Positions 44,353 to 55,295 are shown, counted from the first letter of the stretch. The stretch: DNA of 64,000 nt from Hippopus hippopus (GCA_946811185.2 OX328107.1:27921587-27985586), one strand, 5' to 3'. Program-made: numbers and translations. The notes: generated by a model from the sequence alone, not told the origin.

Positions 44353-44575
44353 TTAATATCTTTAACCACACAAACCCGAATTTCAACAACTCTATGAAAG
44401 AAGGACTTTGAAAACATTGTTGGAAAATAAGAAAATGCTGCTGACCAGCAGTTTCTCCTTTTCACACAATGTTTTCTATTCTTTCACAGACAAAATTAAT
44501 AATCATTTTACCTTCTTTTTATTTGTCATCTGCGAATGCTTTGAATTTGAACAAGTCCAAGTCTTCTAGTAAAAT
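44353..44575. mobile_element. MITE-1 copy
   Basis: CTTTAACCACACAAACCCGA at the left, core AATGCTGCTGACCAGCAG, right part CAAGTCCAAGTCTTCTAGTA and GTTAA. Confidence 0.8.
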
Positions 44576-44644
44576 GTTAATACATTTTTTGTGAGGCTCT
44601 AGAACAACGTGGAAGGGTGCCAGAAAGTGGTGCATAAAAACTTT

Positions 44645-44800
44645 GTTAACTCACTACCAGACGAACCGGAAAGGCCTTTGAAAACATCGTTTGAAAAGGA
44701 GAAAATGCTGGTAAGCAGCATTTTCTCCTTTTCAAACAATGTTTTCAAAGTATATTCCATTATTTAAGTCACATCTGCTTTTGTCGCCTATAGAAGCTTC
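44645..44800. mobile_element. MITE-1 copy, shortened
   Basis: TTAACTCACTACCAGACGA at the left and a near-perfect core AAATGCTGGTAAGCAGCATTT. Confidence 0.8.
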
Positions 44801-44984
44801 CAATTTCCAAGTTGGTACAGAAATCAAAGTTCATTCAAACCATAACGTTAACCATTTTGAGATCCAATCAGATGCAAAGGCCATTTTCTTGGGGGAAAGA
44901 AAGCCAAGTTATTGATTTCTTTTCCGATGATGGTGGGGGGTGGGGGAAATCTGATATCTACAGGATTAAAATATTTCACAGAAT

Positions 44985-45050
44985 GGCGGTCGATAGCGAC
45001 TTGTGCAGCCTGATCTTGATCTACACTGTCTGCAAAATCAAATAAACAGT
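44985..45050. mobile_element. MITE-2 right-half fragment
   Basis: GCAGCCTGATCTTGATCTAC and ACTGTCTGCAAAATC only. Confidence 0.55.
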
Positions 45051-45066
45051 ATGTTGGGATCTAAAT

Positions 45067-45292
45067 CGTTTACCAGAAGAATAAATCTTGGACATGTCCA
45101 ACTTGTTTGTATTTGCAGTTAGCTTATATATTGTGTCTTCAACGGTGAAATTTGTCTGTGAAAAGAAAGAAAGTATTATGGGAAAAGAAGAAGATGCTGG
45201 TGACCAGCATTTTCTCCTTTATCCACAATGTTTTAAAAAACCATTTTTCCCAGTGTCGTTTAAACTCGATTTTGTCTGAGAAAGGTTTAAAA
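45067..45292. mobile_element. MITE-1 copy
   Basis: CGTTTACCAGAAGAATAAAT at the left, core GATGCTGGTGACCAGCATT, right end GTCTGAGAAAGGTTTAA. Confidence 0.82.
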
Positions 45293-45419
45293 GAGGAAAT
45301 ATCTTATACCTACTTATTCATTTGGTACCTAAATTAGAAAATAGCTAATTCATTCACTAGGTGACAAAAACTAGAAAATATCACGTTCATTTAGTGGGTG
45401 CCCGAAAGGTAAAGATGAA

Positions 45420-45544
45420 TAGCAAAGTAATCGGTTTTTTTTTTTTTCTCTTTCTCTAAAGAAAAATATGTAATTTTGATACTATAATACCGGCAAAAAG
45501 TTATCTTTCTCCACATAGAATGGGTATTTAAATAATTTGATAAT
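45420..45544. other. T-rich tract and unassigned sequence
   Basis: A run of T near 45,436-45,448 and TTCTCTTTCTCTAAAGAAAA; no gene. Confidence 0.35.
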
Positions 45545-45755
45545 TTAACTCTTAACTTGCGAAATGATTTAAATGTTACTTTCAAGCCGATGGTAAAAAC
45601 CCAAAGTTGCTATTTCAAATGTATTACTTTTGGGAAAATAACTGATTATCGGGCAGTGTAGATCCAAGATCAGACTGCACGTTTTGTGCAGTCTGATTTT
45701 GATCTACACTGTCCGCAAAAGATCGACTTCATTTTTTTTTCGCTGAAAGAGTTAA
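45545..45755. mobile_element. MITE-2 copy, first of a head-to-tail pair
   Basis: TTAA at 45,545-45,548, core AGATCCAAGATCAGACTGCA, right end GAAAGAGTTAA. Its right TTAA (45,752-45,755) is the left TTAA of the next copy. Confidence 0.9.
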
Positions 45756-45961
45756 CTCTTAACCTGCTAAATAAGTGAAATGAAACTTTCTAGGCGATAG
45801 TGAAAAACAAAGATATTTAATGTCAAAAGTATTTTTGGGGACAGATATCTCCTTATCGAACAGTATAGATCCAAGATCAAACTGCATGTTCTGTGCGTCT
45901 GATCTTGATCTACGCTCTCCTCAAAGGGTCCTTCAGTAGGGCTTAGCAGCCCAAGGGTTAA
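45752..45961. mobile_element. MITE-2 copy, second of the pair
   Basis: TTAACTCTTAACCTGCTAAA at the left, core with AGATCAAACTGCATGTTC, right end AGCAGCCCAAGGGTTAA at 45,945-45,961. Confidence 0.9.
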
Positions 45962-46239
45962 GTCTGGCGGCCCAAAGATTAGAGATGCTTTCGAAAAAAA
46001 ATTGAGCTTTGTGTAAATAGTAAAAGAAAAAAATGCAAGTTACCATTATTATATCATTTTTCAAAGACTTTTTTTATTTGAAAGGGGCCTATTTACTTTT
46101 TCATTCCTTAAGTCAAAATTTCTCGTAAAACAGAAATATAACTAGATCTAGAAATGTTTTCGTTTGCAATTTTATAATGTGTATATTTACGTTCTGTACA
46201 GATGCAATAAAATTATATTACGCGTTTAATAGGGATGGT

Positions 46240-46354
46240 TACGGTGGCACAAAAGTGACATGGAAGATATATTTTATACTACGTGCGCACGCAGTAGCTA
46301 ATACGTGCGCACGTAGTATAAATATATCTTCCATGTCACTTTTGTGCCACCGTA
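46240..46354. mobile_element. Long palindrome (115 bp)
   Basis: TACGGTGGCACAAAAGTGAC at the left and its complement at the right form 51-bp arms with a single extra base, separated by about 13 bp (CAGTAGCTAATA). ACTACGTGCGCACG lies next to the loop. It is unlike the five MITE families above. Confidence 0.88.
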
Positions 46355-47037
46355 GATGGTCGTTTTGCAATCGGTGGCTTCGTCTATTATTATTACATCA
46401 GATATGACGTCATCATACTGATTTGAATACGAATCCTTGTAAACGACCCGTGTTATTGATCCTGTATCATTCCCAACAGTCTTTTCTAAAATCTGACTCA
46501 AAATCTAAAAATACCTTAAGAGGCTACGTTGTCCTTTTAGGGTACACTACTCAAAAATATTTTTGTTTTACTTTTGTCTTTCTTATTTACTGATAAATTG
46601 CCAGCATCGCCCCACCTAATTCAGTGACAGATCTAAAAAAATAAGTTTTGTAAGAATGAGATTATAAAAATCTGAATAGATCTTGCTCGCTTTAGTTCTA
46701 ACTTTAAGCCATTTGAAAATACGGGGTTATTCGGGAAAGGGTTACAAGTTACTTCAATTGAGAGTCTGTGAAAAATGTTTTCTTTTTCTTTGTTGAATGG
46801 CGCCATTAGAGTCAAATACATCCGTTTGCTTCGCTTTGAAGTTGAATGCACCGACTTCGATTACTTTTGCGCGTGCGCCATAAATCCGTTTTCTGAGCTG
46901 TCTGACCTTATTTTCGACCTTTGTAATTAACCAATCAAAATTTTTGTTTTTACAATGAAGTAATATGATACTGTAATAGCGAATATGAATTCACTAATTG
47001 ATTTATCGGGTCGTACTACAGGATTTGTTGGGAAGAT
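46355..47037. other. Unassigned intergenic DNA
   Basis: Contains CCTTAAGAGGCTACGT near 46,512, a word shared with 47,760-47,790. No gene is seen. Confidence 0.35.
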
Positions 47038-47262
47038 GATCTTTGCCAAACGACTAAATTTTAGACGTGGCCAAATTGAAAGTATTTGCAGACGACAAAT
47101 TCACCATGGTTTAAATGATTAGATTTGTCTTTGAAAGGTTAGAAAACATTGATGGGAAAAGGAGATAATGCGGTTACCAGCATTTGCTCCTTTTCTCACA
47201 ATGTTTTCAAAGGTTTTCTTTATCAGGACCGTTAAAACTCATAAGTGTGTAGTAAACAGTTG
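47038..47262. mobile_element. MITE-1 copy
   Basis: TCTTTGCCAAACGACTAAAT at the left, core GATAATGCGGTTACCAGCAT, right end GTGTAGTAAACAGTT. Confidence 0.82.
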
Positions 47263-47317
47263 ATGATATTATTGCTATCATCTAATGTTTCATTTGAAAT
47301 AAAATTGATTTCTATTT

Positions 47318-47476
47318 GAGCCATGCTCTGTGAAAAGGAGGCTTAATGCATTTGCAAAAAGTTTCGATTCATGTCGGCGTGCGCCGACTGCGCAGGCTGA
47401 CATGAATCGAAACTTTTTTTTATATATGTAAATTTTTTGCATGGCAAAGAACCATTTTACCTCATCATTCAATTAA
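47318..47476. mobile_element. MITE-3 copy cut by a SINE
   Basis: GAGCCATGCTCTGTGAAAAG at the left, core GTGCGCCGACTGCGCAGGC. The right half is missing after CATCATTCAATTAATG, where SINE sequence starts. Confidence 0.85.
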
Positions 47477-47572
47477 TGTGGAAAGTCCTGGTAAAAGAAA
47501 CATTAGGAAAGTACTGGCAGCCGGCCGCGATATAGCTCAAATGATGTTGAAGACGGCGGTAAACACTACACA
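47477..47572 (+). mobile_element. SINE type B, 3' part
   Basis: AAAGTACTGGCAGCCGGCCG and CGATATAGCTCAAATGATGT, then GACGGCGGTAAACACTAC. 5'-truncated. Confidence 0.7.
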
Positions 47573-47754
47573 AATCAAAGGACTGAAAGTCCTGAAAAGT
47601 AGATTTGTTGAACAGTTTTAAAGGTGGGTATTTAGATTTTTCACATCTCACCAAATTAAAAAATATATATATCACTTAAATTTATATAAAAAAACAATAC
47701 AAATCATCAATAATTAAGAATCGTAAAATTACAAAAAAAAAAAAAAATTTGATG

Positions 47755-48180
47755 GTATTCCCTTAAAAGGCTACGTAGCCTCTTAAGGTATTTTTTAGAT
47801 TTCGCGCCAGAAATCAAAAAAGCATTGTGGGAATGTCAAGTGACTGGCACGTGACTAATGACGCTTAAATTCCAAAACATAACAAACATGTAATTATTTT
47901 CCATAATGTCTTCGGACGCTATGTTTGAAGCTTTGTCTGTGTATTTCCGGTGTGTAAAGAGCGAGTTGCTCATGTATAAATAGAACGTGTTTCCCGTCGG
48001 TGTCGACCTGGGCCGTAGTAAATCTCTAATTTCTCTTGTTGTCCAATGGTTTTCGACTACTGGGGTTTTATGAATGAAAATTAAAAGGCTTTGGGAGTAT
48101 AAGGATGATTTTTTTGTTTTTTTGTAAAATTTTCGTCCCAAAATCTGAAGGGCCTCCTTTAAGCTATGATTTGATGTAAT
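47755..48180. mobile_element. Probable MITE with CCTTAAGAGGCTACG end
   Basis: CCTTAAAAGGCTACGTAGCC and CTCTTAAGG form a short palindrome at its left. The body carries TTTCCCGTCGGTGTCGACCT and a minus ORF of 101 codons that I regard as spurious. A diverged relative begins near 48,806 (CTTAAGTGCACTACTCAGCC). Confidence 0.45.
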
Positions 48181-49480
48181 GAAAATTAATTTTTTTTATC
48201 ACATGTAATACATGTATAATATGTAAGTAATTAGTACAGTAAGCAAGGGCAATGGAAGTCGAAGTTGTTCTACCAAGTGTGCTGCGAAGCAACTGTTATT
48301 TTACTACTTATTAGAGTATTAATCTGATCCAACAATTTGATGTTTTTTTTTCTGCTAGTATTATATTTAGGACTGTTAACACGCATAGGACTGGAAAAAA
48401 AACCAAGATGGATTTATAAGTGAAAGTTATTTGACAATATATAGAACACTTCAGTTGTTGATTTGTTGATGAGTATGATTTAAAAAACTATACAAAATAG
48501 GATGATGATATATAATGATATTTCTGTCTACAGCTGTCAATCAGTTTCAGCAACCATGAGCAAATTTGATCAAAGATTGCAATATATTACTACTTACACA
48601 TGTATGCAATATGAAATTTTTGTGCCTCCTTGTTGAACTTCTTACCAGAGGACAAGATTTTTGACTCCTCCAAATTAAAACCAACTATTTAGATTTTCAT
48701 GCCTTCAACAAACTCAAAAATGACTTACTGAATTATAGCTGGAAAATCATTAGTAAAGAAGAAAGATAAGATTTAGAAAAAAAAAAAATATCTGAACTGA
48801 TATTTCCTTAAGTGCACTACTCAGCCTCTTTGGGTATTATTAGATTTCATGCCACAGTTTTGGAAAGCTTTGAGGGAATGGTACTTAATCAATAACATGC
48901 GCCATCAACGAGGATTTATATATTCAAATCAGTATCAAGACATAATATCTGGTGTAATAAAAATAAACAGAGTGACCTATTGCTAAAGTAGCCTACAATT
49001 CCATTAATTATCAAATGCACAAAATTGCATCATTTCACTGAATTTAACCATACACTCTATATGAAAAGAAACATATATCTGGTAGTATTTATTGGCCTTT
49101 TACGAAATAATTTGATTTGTGGCATGAAAAACTAAATAGCTTGCTATTTAGAGCATAAACAAACAATTCAATAGATATGGAGCCCTCAGATTATGTGGTT
49201 TGTATTTGTAAAGGATAGAAAAAATTCTGGAAGAAAAAAGAGAAAAGAAATACTGATGTCTTGTTTTCCAACACCGTTTTCATAAGCCCTATTGCACAGG
49301 ACTCATAAAACATAGGATTTATTGTGTGTTAAAGGGCTAAAAAAAGAAAAATCCTCAAAAATTCTCCCAATTTAACTTTGTATGACATAAAATTCAAGGG
49401 TCAAATATAGGCCATGTTTGGACAAACCGCAAGGTATTCTGAGTACTGATTACATGTATCTGTAACAGTTCTGTTAAATA
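48181..49480. other. AT-rich unassigned DNA
   Basis: Two decayed MITE-like stretches (48,800-48,900; 49,190-49,350, with GTTTTCATAAGCCC) lie in otherwise plain AT-rich sequence. No exon found. Confidence 0.4.
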
Positions 49481-49483
49481 GCC

Positions 49484-49560
49484 CCAAAGGCTGGGATTGA
49501 ACCTAGAACCTTCAGGTCCAAACTCCGTAGGCAAACGCTCTACCACATTGCTACAAAAGC
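49484..49560 (-). mobile_element. tRNA-like sequence, relic or SINE head
   Basis: Read on the minus strand: AGCAATGTGGTAGAGC fits an A box and GGTTCAATCCC a B box, with tRNA-like spacing. The acceptor ends (AGCTTTTG / TTTGGGGCT) do not pair well. A decayed tRNA or SINE head is likely. Confidence 0.5.
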
Positions 49561-49738
49561 TAGCTCTATAGCAAGACAGACAAGTGTAACCTTATACAAA
49601 CACAAGCTATACATTTATATCAATCTGTGGGATAGACCAGTATACATCATTTGGATCCATGTAAGGTTTCCTTGGCATCTGACAACTGGATCTGGAGAAA
49701 ATTTTGATCGGGGTTTAACACTTTACTGAACACTCATG

Positions 49739-49951
49739 TTAACCCTTAGGCTTCTAAGCCCGACTCACTGACCTTTTGTGGACAGTGTAGATTAAGATCA
49801 GATTGCACAGAACGTGCAGTCCGATCTTTGATCTACACTATCCGAAAAGGAGGTATTTATCGTCCTCAAAATTACCTTGAAATAGCAACCTTTGGGATTT
49901 TACTATAGACTTGAAGGTATCATTTGAGTTATTCAGCAGGACAAGGGTTAA
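49739..49951. mobile_element. MITE-2 copy, complete
   Basis: TTAACCCTTAGGCTTCTAAG and TTCAGCAGGACAAGGGTTAA form the inverted ends with TTAA on each side. Core AGATCAGATTGCACAGAACG. Good reference copy for the family (213 bp). Confidence 0.92.
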
Positions 49952-50130
49952 TAACCCTGAAGGAAATAGGCTACTGAAAGCATCATGGAATTCTGGTAGA
50001 CAGTATTTTCTCCTCTTCCAACAGTGTTTTCAATCATAAGAGTGAACTTCAGTTCATTTGTATCAGTTTCTGAATTGTTGTCTGCAGATACATTTAAAGA
50101 GCCTATTTAAACCTTGTCATATGGGGAAGA
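49952..50130. mobile_element. MITE-1 relic next to MITE-2
   Basis: TAACCCTGAAGGAAATAGGC and GTAGACAGTATTTTCTCCTC, both from MITE-1, start directly after the TTAA of the previous element. The left end is lost. Confidence 0.6.
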
Positions 50131-50271
50131 AATGAATAACGAAATAGCATCCATTTAATTACCATTTTTGATTAAAAACAAAAAGTAATTTATGCATAGA
50201 TGGTTGACATAGACTAATCTGAACAATCTTACAAAAATTAACTCCCCTGTAAATGTGGATCTGGGGTCCTG

Positions 50272-50465
50272 CATGGCTTACTAGTAAAGTTTAGGACTTG
50301 TTACCTGATGACCATATGTTTTTCTGTAGGAGTGTCCTTAGGCAAGACACTTCAGAGCCCTAGCCTAGTACTGCTGAAACCCAGATGTACATAAATAAGC
50401 TAGGTGTAGCAGTTATATGACTGAAATAATGTTGAACGCGACATTAAACGCCAATCAATTAATCA
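50272..50465 (+). mobile_element. tRNA-derived SINE, type C
   Basis: CCTGCATGGCTTACTAGTAA head, GTGTCCTTAGGCAAGACACT, CCCTAGCCTAGTACTGCTGA and tail AAACGCCAATCAATTAATC. Confidence 0.78.
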
Positions 50466-51241
50466 AATGTGGATCTAACATTGGCCTCCTGCTAGGTTAA
50501 CCTTTATCTGACATTTCTGTCAGCCTCACAAAATAGACCTCTTAAGTTTTTGAAAACATTGATAGACAAACAGATTTTTTTTTTTCATTCTTACCAAAGT
50601 TATTTTTTCCCCATTCCGTAACACCATAAAGGATACAATGTGTTTTAACTAGGGTAAGTGTGGCTATATTATCCCATTTTGAAGGATGTTCAGAAAAACT
50701 TTTGAAACAACTTATCCATTTGGCTGAGCTTTATTTGACTGTACTAAAAATCAAGGGTTTTCAGAAGGACTAGTGATGGTGGTTTTTGTCTGAGATTATG
50801 CTTTAAGTTAGATTGAAAATATCAACAGCTCACCCTAGGGTTTGTAAACATGTGAGCTTAAATAAATACACTAAACATGATGACTATATTTTCCTTTACC
50901 ATAGCATATTAAGCATTTCTAAAATCATTGTTAATCATCATAATGCAAGTCTCTTTTGAAATATTGAAACTTCTATACTCCGATATCAAGGTTTTGATTT
51001 TCAAAACAGCATTTTACAAACCTAGTCAGACTATAAACACAACACTTTCTAAACTGTCATATAGTGGGTATAATCATATAGACTGCAAACAATTCAAATC
51101 TAAAATAGTGTGCCTATAGGAGTGGGATTTTACTATGTTAAGTGGTCTGATCTTAATCTACTCTTGCTACAGTTAAGGATACAAACTGTCCTCAGTCTGA
51201 AGTATAAAGCATGTATTGTTTTGAAACTAGTATGATTTAGT
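50466..51241. other. AT-rich unassigned DNA
   Basis: No exon, RNA gene or clear repeat could be recognised. Confidence 0.4.
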
Positions 51242-51469
51242 TTAAACCCTTACAAAACAATCACGACTTTAAACGACCCTGAGGAAGAAGGCTTTTAAAA
51301 AGAATTTGGGAATATGAGAAAATGCTGGTAACCAGCATTTTTCCTTTTCCCACAATGTCTTCAGACCTTCCAAAAATAAAATTCACATTTTGAGTCACAT
51401 TGATTCTGTTATCAGCAAATGCTTTCCATTTGGACAAGTCTCAAATTTTGTTGTGTGGTAAAGAGTTAA
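51242..51469. mobile_element. MITE-1 copy, complete
   Basis: TTAAACCCTTACAAAACAAT to GGTAAAGAGTTAA with TTAA at both limits (228 bp). Core GAGAAAATGCTGGTAACCAGC. Confidence 0.92.
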
Positions 51470-51779
51470 AAAAAACACTGGAGTCCAAAACGTGGAATTG
51501 ATTGTAACTACCTTCAAGAATAATTTGATGTTTGACTGATTTCTGGTGGTTACATTAGTTTCAACACTGTTTCAGTCTTACAGTGACAACAACCCATTTA
51601 TTTGTGTATGGCTTGGGTGTTACTAGGGCTAGGCTGATTCTACGCAGTGTTTTGTCTATAGGCACTCTTACAAAATCCTGGCAACTAGGTGAGGATAAAA
51701 TCCGGGATAGCTGAAGCAGCCAAAATGGGCCAAGATCACACTCAGTGTGACAAGTTGCCATGCAAAGTAAAAATTGACC

Positions 51780-51995
51780 TTTACATAACTAAATAACTAT
51801 ATAACTACATAATGAAACTTTCAAGTTGATAGTACAAATCCAAATATTTCTATTTCAGTGTTATTTTTTGGGGAAAAATACCTCCTTACCGGGCAGTATA
51901 GATCAAATATCAGACTGCACGCTCGGTGCAATCTGATCTTGATCTACACTGTCTGCAAAAGGTCCTTGAGTAGCACTTAGCAGCCTAAGGGTTAA
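51780..51995. mobile_element. MITE-2 copy
   Basis: Core CAGACTGCACGCTCGGTGCA and right end CTTAGCAGCCTAAGGGTTAA at 51,976-51,995. The left end is worn. Confidence 0.85.
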
Positions 51996-52696
51996 AGGAA
52001 TTGGTCCCTCTATAAAAATTTAAAAACTATAGGCATACTTTCATTCTGAGGTTTGAATTACTTGCCGTTTACATGAAGCACAGTTACCGTCTCTAGTATG
52101 GGTTGAGCAGCAGTTCATCATAAATATGTACTTTATTAAATAAAGTACATATACTTCAATCTCCAAGGATTAAAAATATATCAAAGAATTTAAATTTACT
52201 TGTCCAAATAGTAAGACGTATAGATCTAGACTAAGATGTATTCCTGTGGACCCTTTATCAAACATCTGTCTAAACATTCTGCATTCTTAATTCTTTTGCA
52301 TGAAAGGTAACAAAATAAAATTCAAGCATGTTAGAAGGACTATGAATCGACTTTTACACCTTGAAGATAATTGAGTATCTGAGGCTTAAAGTCCAGGATG
52401 TTAGGTTAAGTTAGTGGATGTCCAGTTCACTGAGAAGGACACGATTTCCCATCGAAAATCCTCAGTATAAATTCACGTCACGGGTTCGTACTTGATTGGG
52501 GCCGTTTGTGAACGAAGGATTTCTTCATGTCCCATCGATAACTGGAGAGAAATTTTGGAAGTAGTCTTGCATAAAGTTTAAGATATTTGATATAATACAG
52601 AAATTAAAAATGTAATTTCATTAAGAAATTATTGCTTAATCACCTTGTTTATTTCGACAGCGAACGACACAAATTTCAAGGTTTTTACGTACACGC
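51996..52696. other. Unassigned, with a short perfect palindrome
   Basis: TATGTACTTTATT and its complement meet near 52,125-52,151. A SINE-like stretch with CATCGAAAATCC and GGGTTCGTAC is at about 52,400-52,570. Confidence 0.4.
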
Positions 52697-53110
52697 AAGC
52701 CGAGTTCGGTAGCGCAGTCGGTAGCGTACAAGTTTGTTTGTTTGTTTTGTTTTTTTCTGTACCGGAGTTTAACGCCCTTTTAACAGCTTAAATCATATCA
52801 CGGCGGTCATTTCGCCTAAGCATGTGTTACCTTGCTTTCTCACACCAGTACTGACACAACTTTCTTTCCAAGTCACTGACTACGAAGCAAAAAATCGCTG
52901 GAAAGAAAGTTTCCCTCAACCTGGTATTGAACTCGCAAGCAGCAGATCACGAGTCACACACCCAAACCACTGAGTTACCCGGCCGGGCTCGGTAGCAAAC
53001 AAGACTTGAAACCAGGGGATCGCTGGCTCAAATCCCCAGCTCGGCCAAAAGTTTTTTCCGATGAAAGTGTTTACCTCTTGATTCATTCCTCTCTAACCGC
53101 TTTCCATGCT
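52697..53110 (+). mobile_element. SINE type B split by another SINE
   Basis: The head CGAGTTCGGTAGCGCAGTCGGTAG stops near 52,731 and the rest resumes at 52,984 with GGTAGCAAACAAGACTTGAA and a B box GGCTCAAATCCCC. The 14-bp pieces CGGTAGCGTACAAG and CGGTAGCAAACAAG on either side look like a target duplication. Confidence 0.75.
52735..52983 (-). mobile_element. SINE type A nested in type B
   Basis: Minus-strand copy with head CCGGCCGGGTAACTCAGTGG, body GAGGGAAACTTTCTTTCCAG and 3' end GCTGTTAAAAGGGCGTTAAA next to a T-rich run in the plus strand. Confidence 0.8.
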
Positions 53111-53111
53111 C

Positions 53112-53334
53112 TCCTAGAAAGGAGTTTCTTTGACCAATACTTTGTATAAATTCTACACAAGCCTCTGGCTGCTTTTCTCACAAAACGATCGTCGAAACAA
53201 TGATCAGCGTTGAGAAAAGAATGAATACTGTCGCGGTGCTTATCATCAGTCCTCGGAAAGAAATTCCCCGAGGTGAGGATTCGAACCCCTAGTTTTGAGT
53301 CGTTTATGCTACCGACTACCCTAGCAGGCTCGGC
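53112..53334 (-). mobile_element. SINE type B, inverted relative to its neighbour
   Basis: Minus-strand head GAGCCTGCTAGGGTAGTCGG with B box GGGTTCGAATCCTC, and body CGGGGAATTTCTTTCCGAGG. Confidence 0.78.
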
Positions 53335-53364
53335 GTTCGGTACAGAATTAAAGGCAGCATGATA

Positions 53365-53626
53365 TGAGTCATGCTCTGTGAAAAAGGGGGCTTAATGCAT
53401 CTACAAAACGTATCGACCCATGTCAGCCTGCGCGGACTAGATAGGCTGAAATAGGTCCATACATTTTGCTATTGGTCAATTTCTGCGCGTCAAAGGACCA
53501 GTGCACCCCATGATTCAGTCGGTGGTTCTATAAGAAAAAAAGATTTTATGGATCCATAATTATGTGATGACTTGCTTGGCATAATGCATCACGGAGACTC
53601 ATGAAGCCTTTTTATGACAGAGCATA
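53365..53626. mobile_element. MITE-3 copy
   Basis: GAGTCATGCTCTGTGAAAAA at the left, core GCCTGCGCGGACTAGATAGGC, right end TTTTATGACAGAGCAT. Confidence 0.85.
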
Positions 53627-53755
53627 AATGGTATCAGAAAATGGTTTTAAATAGACGCGTTATTTAACAGAAACATTACTAAGTTTAGTTGCGTGTATTT
53701 GTTTGGTATAAATTTCACATTCATTTCACAATATAAATAGAAATGTTTTAAACTT

Positions 53756-53987
53756 TTAACACTTAATCACGCAATCCTACTTTTAACGACCTTGGGAAAA
53801 AAAAGGCTTTTGAAAACATTGTGGGAAAAGGAGAAAATCCTGGTAACCAGCATTTTCTCCTTTTCTCACAATGTTTTGTACCCTCTCAAAACGTATACCT
53901 TATCATTTGAGCCACATTATGTTTCTTGCACACAAATGGTTTTCATTATGAACAAGTCTAAAATTTCGTCGTATGGGAAAGGGTTAA
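53756..53987. mobile_element. MITE-1 copy, complete, in or near the ETS 3' UTR
   Basis: TTAA at both limits (232 bp). Core GAGAAAATCCTGGTAACCAGC. It lies 95-330 bp beyond the ETS stop codon, so the transcript may carry it unless polyadenylation comes first. Confidence 0.9.
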
Positions 53988-54081
53988 GACTGAATTACCA
54001 CAGTATGCGTTGAAAAAAAAAAACAGCACGTAGTCACAACAGAAAATAATGGTAGAAAAACACTGGACAGTTGTGTCACTT

Positions 54082-54172
54082 TTAGCCCTTCCAGCCCGTA
54101 GCTCTGGGTCCGAATCTGTATACAAGCCGTTTTCCTAGCACCGGTTGGAATACCTGTCGCTTGTAGTAATAC
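54082..54172 (-). CDS. ETS transcription factor, last coding exon
   Basis: On the minus strand TTTAATTCAG is a good acceptor ahead of G-TAT-TAC-TAC-AAG. The first base completes the split Arg codon of the preceding exon, and the next residues YYYKRQVF complete the recognition helix and open the last strands of the ETS domain. RLVYRFGPRATGW follows, then KG and a TAA stop at 54,084-54,082. The YYYK and RLVY(R/K)FG words are standard ETS landmarks. A protein that ends a few residues after the final GW is typical of the ESE group (ELF3, ELF5, EHF), which bind GGAA sites and act mainly in epithelia. The exon encodes 29 whole codons plus the stop. No AATAAA was found just downstream, so the transcript end is not placed. 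Confidence 0.93.
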
Positions 54173-54224
54173 CTGAATTAAATAAACAATGTTTTATTGG
54201 ATGACCTGTGGAGTGGATGATAAA

Positions 54225-54510
54225 TGAGCCACGCTCTGGCAAAATGGGGCTTAATGCATCTGCGTGATGCATTGCATCTCCGTGATGTATTTTCCCAAGC
54301 AAGTCATCACATAAGTTTGGATCGATAAAATCCATTTTATCTTACAACTAACTGTATCACGGGGTAGAAAGGTTCTTGGACTTGCAGTAAATTTTAAAAA
54401 TGCAAAAAAGTTTCGACCTATGTTAGCCTGCGCGGACTGCGCAGGCTGACATGGGTTGATTCTTTTTTTTTTCAGATGCATTCGGCTCCCTTTTCACAGG
54501 CCATGGCTCA
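54225..54510. mobile_element. MITE-3 copy in the ETS last intron
   Basis: GAGCCACGCTCTGGCAAAAT at the left and GGCCATGGCTCA at the right. Core GCCTGCGCGGACTGCGCAGGC is perfect. The segment TGCATCTGCGTGATGCAT is locally doubled. It starts 53 bp from the last exon. Confidence 0.9.
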
Positions 54511-54654
54511 CTATATTTTATTGATCAATTGATTGATTTTTTTACCGAAAGGCTGAATATTAAATTTAATTTCAACAATTTTCAAAATTAAACAATTAAT
54601 AGGACGCAAAGACAAGCTGATGAATTGGCAGCCTTGATTAATTAATTGATTTGA

Positions 54655-54950
54655 TGGATGGATGGATGGATGGATGGATGGAAGTTGGATGGATGGATGG
54701 ATGGATGGATGGATGGATGGATGGATGGATGGATGGATGGATGGATGGGTGGTTTGATGGATGGAAGTTGGGAGGATCGATGGATGAATAGATGGAAGTT
54801 GGATGGATGGATGGATGGATGGATGGATGGATGGATGGATGGGTAAGTAATGGATGGGTAAGTATGTGGGTGGGTGGGTTAGTATGTGGATGGATGGATG
54901 GATGGATCGATCGAATCGATCGATCGATCGTCAGATGGATCGTTAGATTG
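54655..54950. repeat. (GGAT)n microsatellite
   Basis: ATGG/GGAT tetranucleotides broken by GGAAGTTGGA, then TGGGTAAGTA, ending in GATCGATCGATCG. Long MDGW- and HPSI-type ORFs on the two strands are translations of it. Confidence 0.97.
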
Positions 54951-55114
54951 ACAGACGAATGGGTGGATCGCATTTCTGCAAAACACTGAACACTTTCTCT
55001 ATTCGCAAAGCCATTACTGTGTTTAGCAGACGGAGAAAGTAATGATCCTAAACAGAATCACAGTCAACAAAAGTACATGTACATCATTCCCTTTGTGCTT
55101 TCCGCTTAGACCTT

Positions 55115-55295
55115 ATCGTGCTAAACAAGTTAAATAAAACTTTCAAGCCGATAGTAAAACCCCGAATAATATCATTTCAAACTTATCTTTTGTTGAAAAT
55201 ATCTCCTTATCGGACAGTGTAGATCCGAGGTCAGACTGCACGTTGTGTGCAGTCTGATCTTGATCTACACTGTCCGGAAAAGGTCAGTAAGACCA
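55115..55295. mobile_element. MITE-2 copy
   Basis: GTTAAATAAAACTTTCAAGC at the left, core GGTCAGACTGCACGTTGTGT, right shoulder TGTCCGGAAAAGGTCAG. Confidence 0.82.

Noticed and set aside
47836..48141. 101-codon minus ORF as a gene
   Set aside because: It lies in a probable MITE with related copies nearby and has no recognisable domain.
49484..49560. Functional tRNA gene
   Set aside because: A and B boxes are present but the acceptor stem does not pair, so a relic or SINE head is more likely.
54638..54989. Histidine/proline/serine-rich and Trp/Asp/Gly-rich ORFs
   Set aside because: They are translations of a GGAT microsatellite on the two strands.
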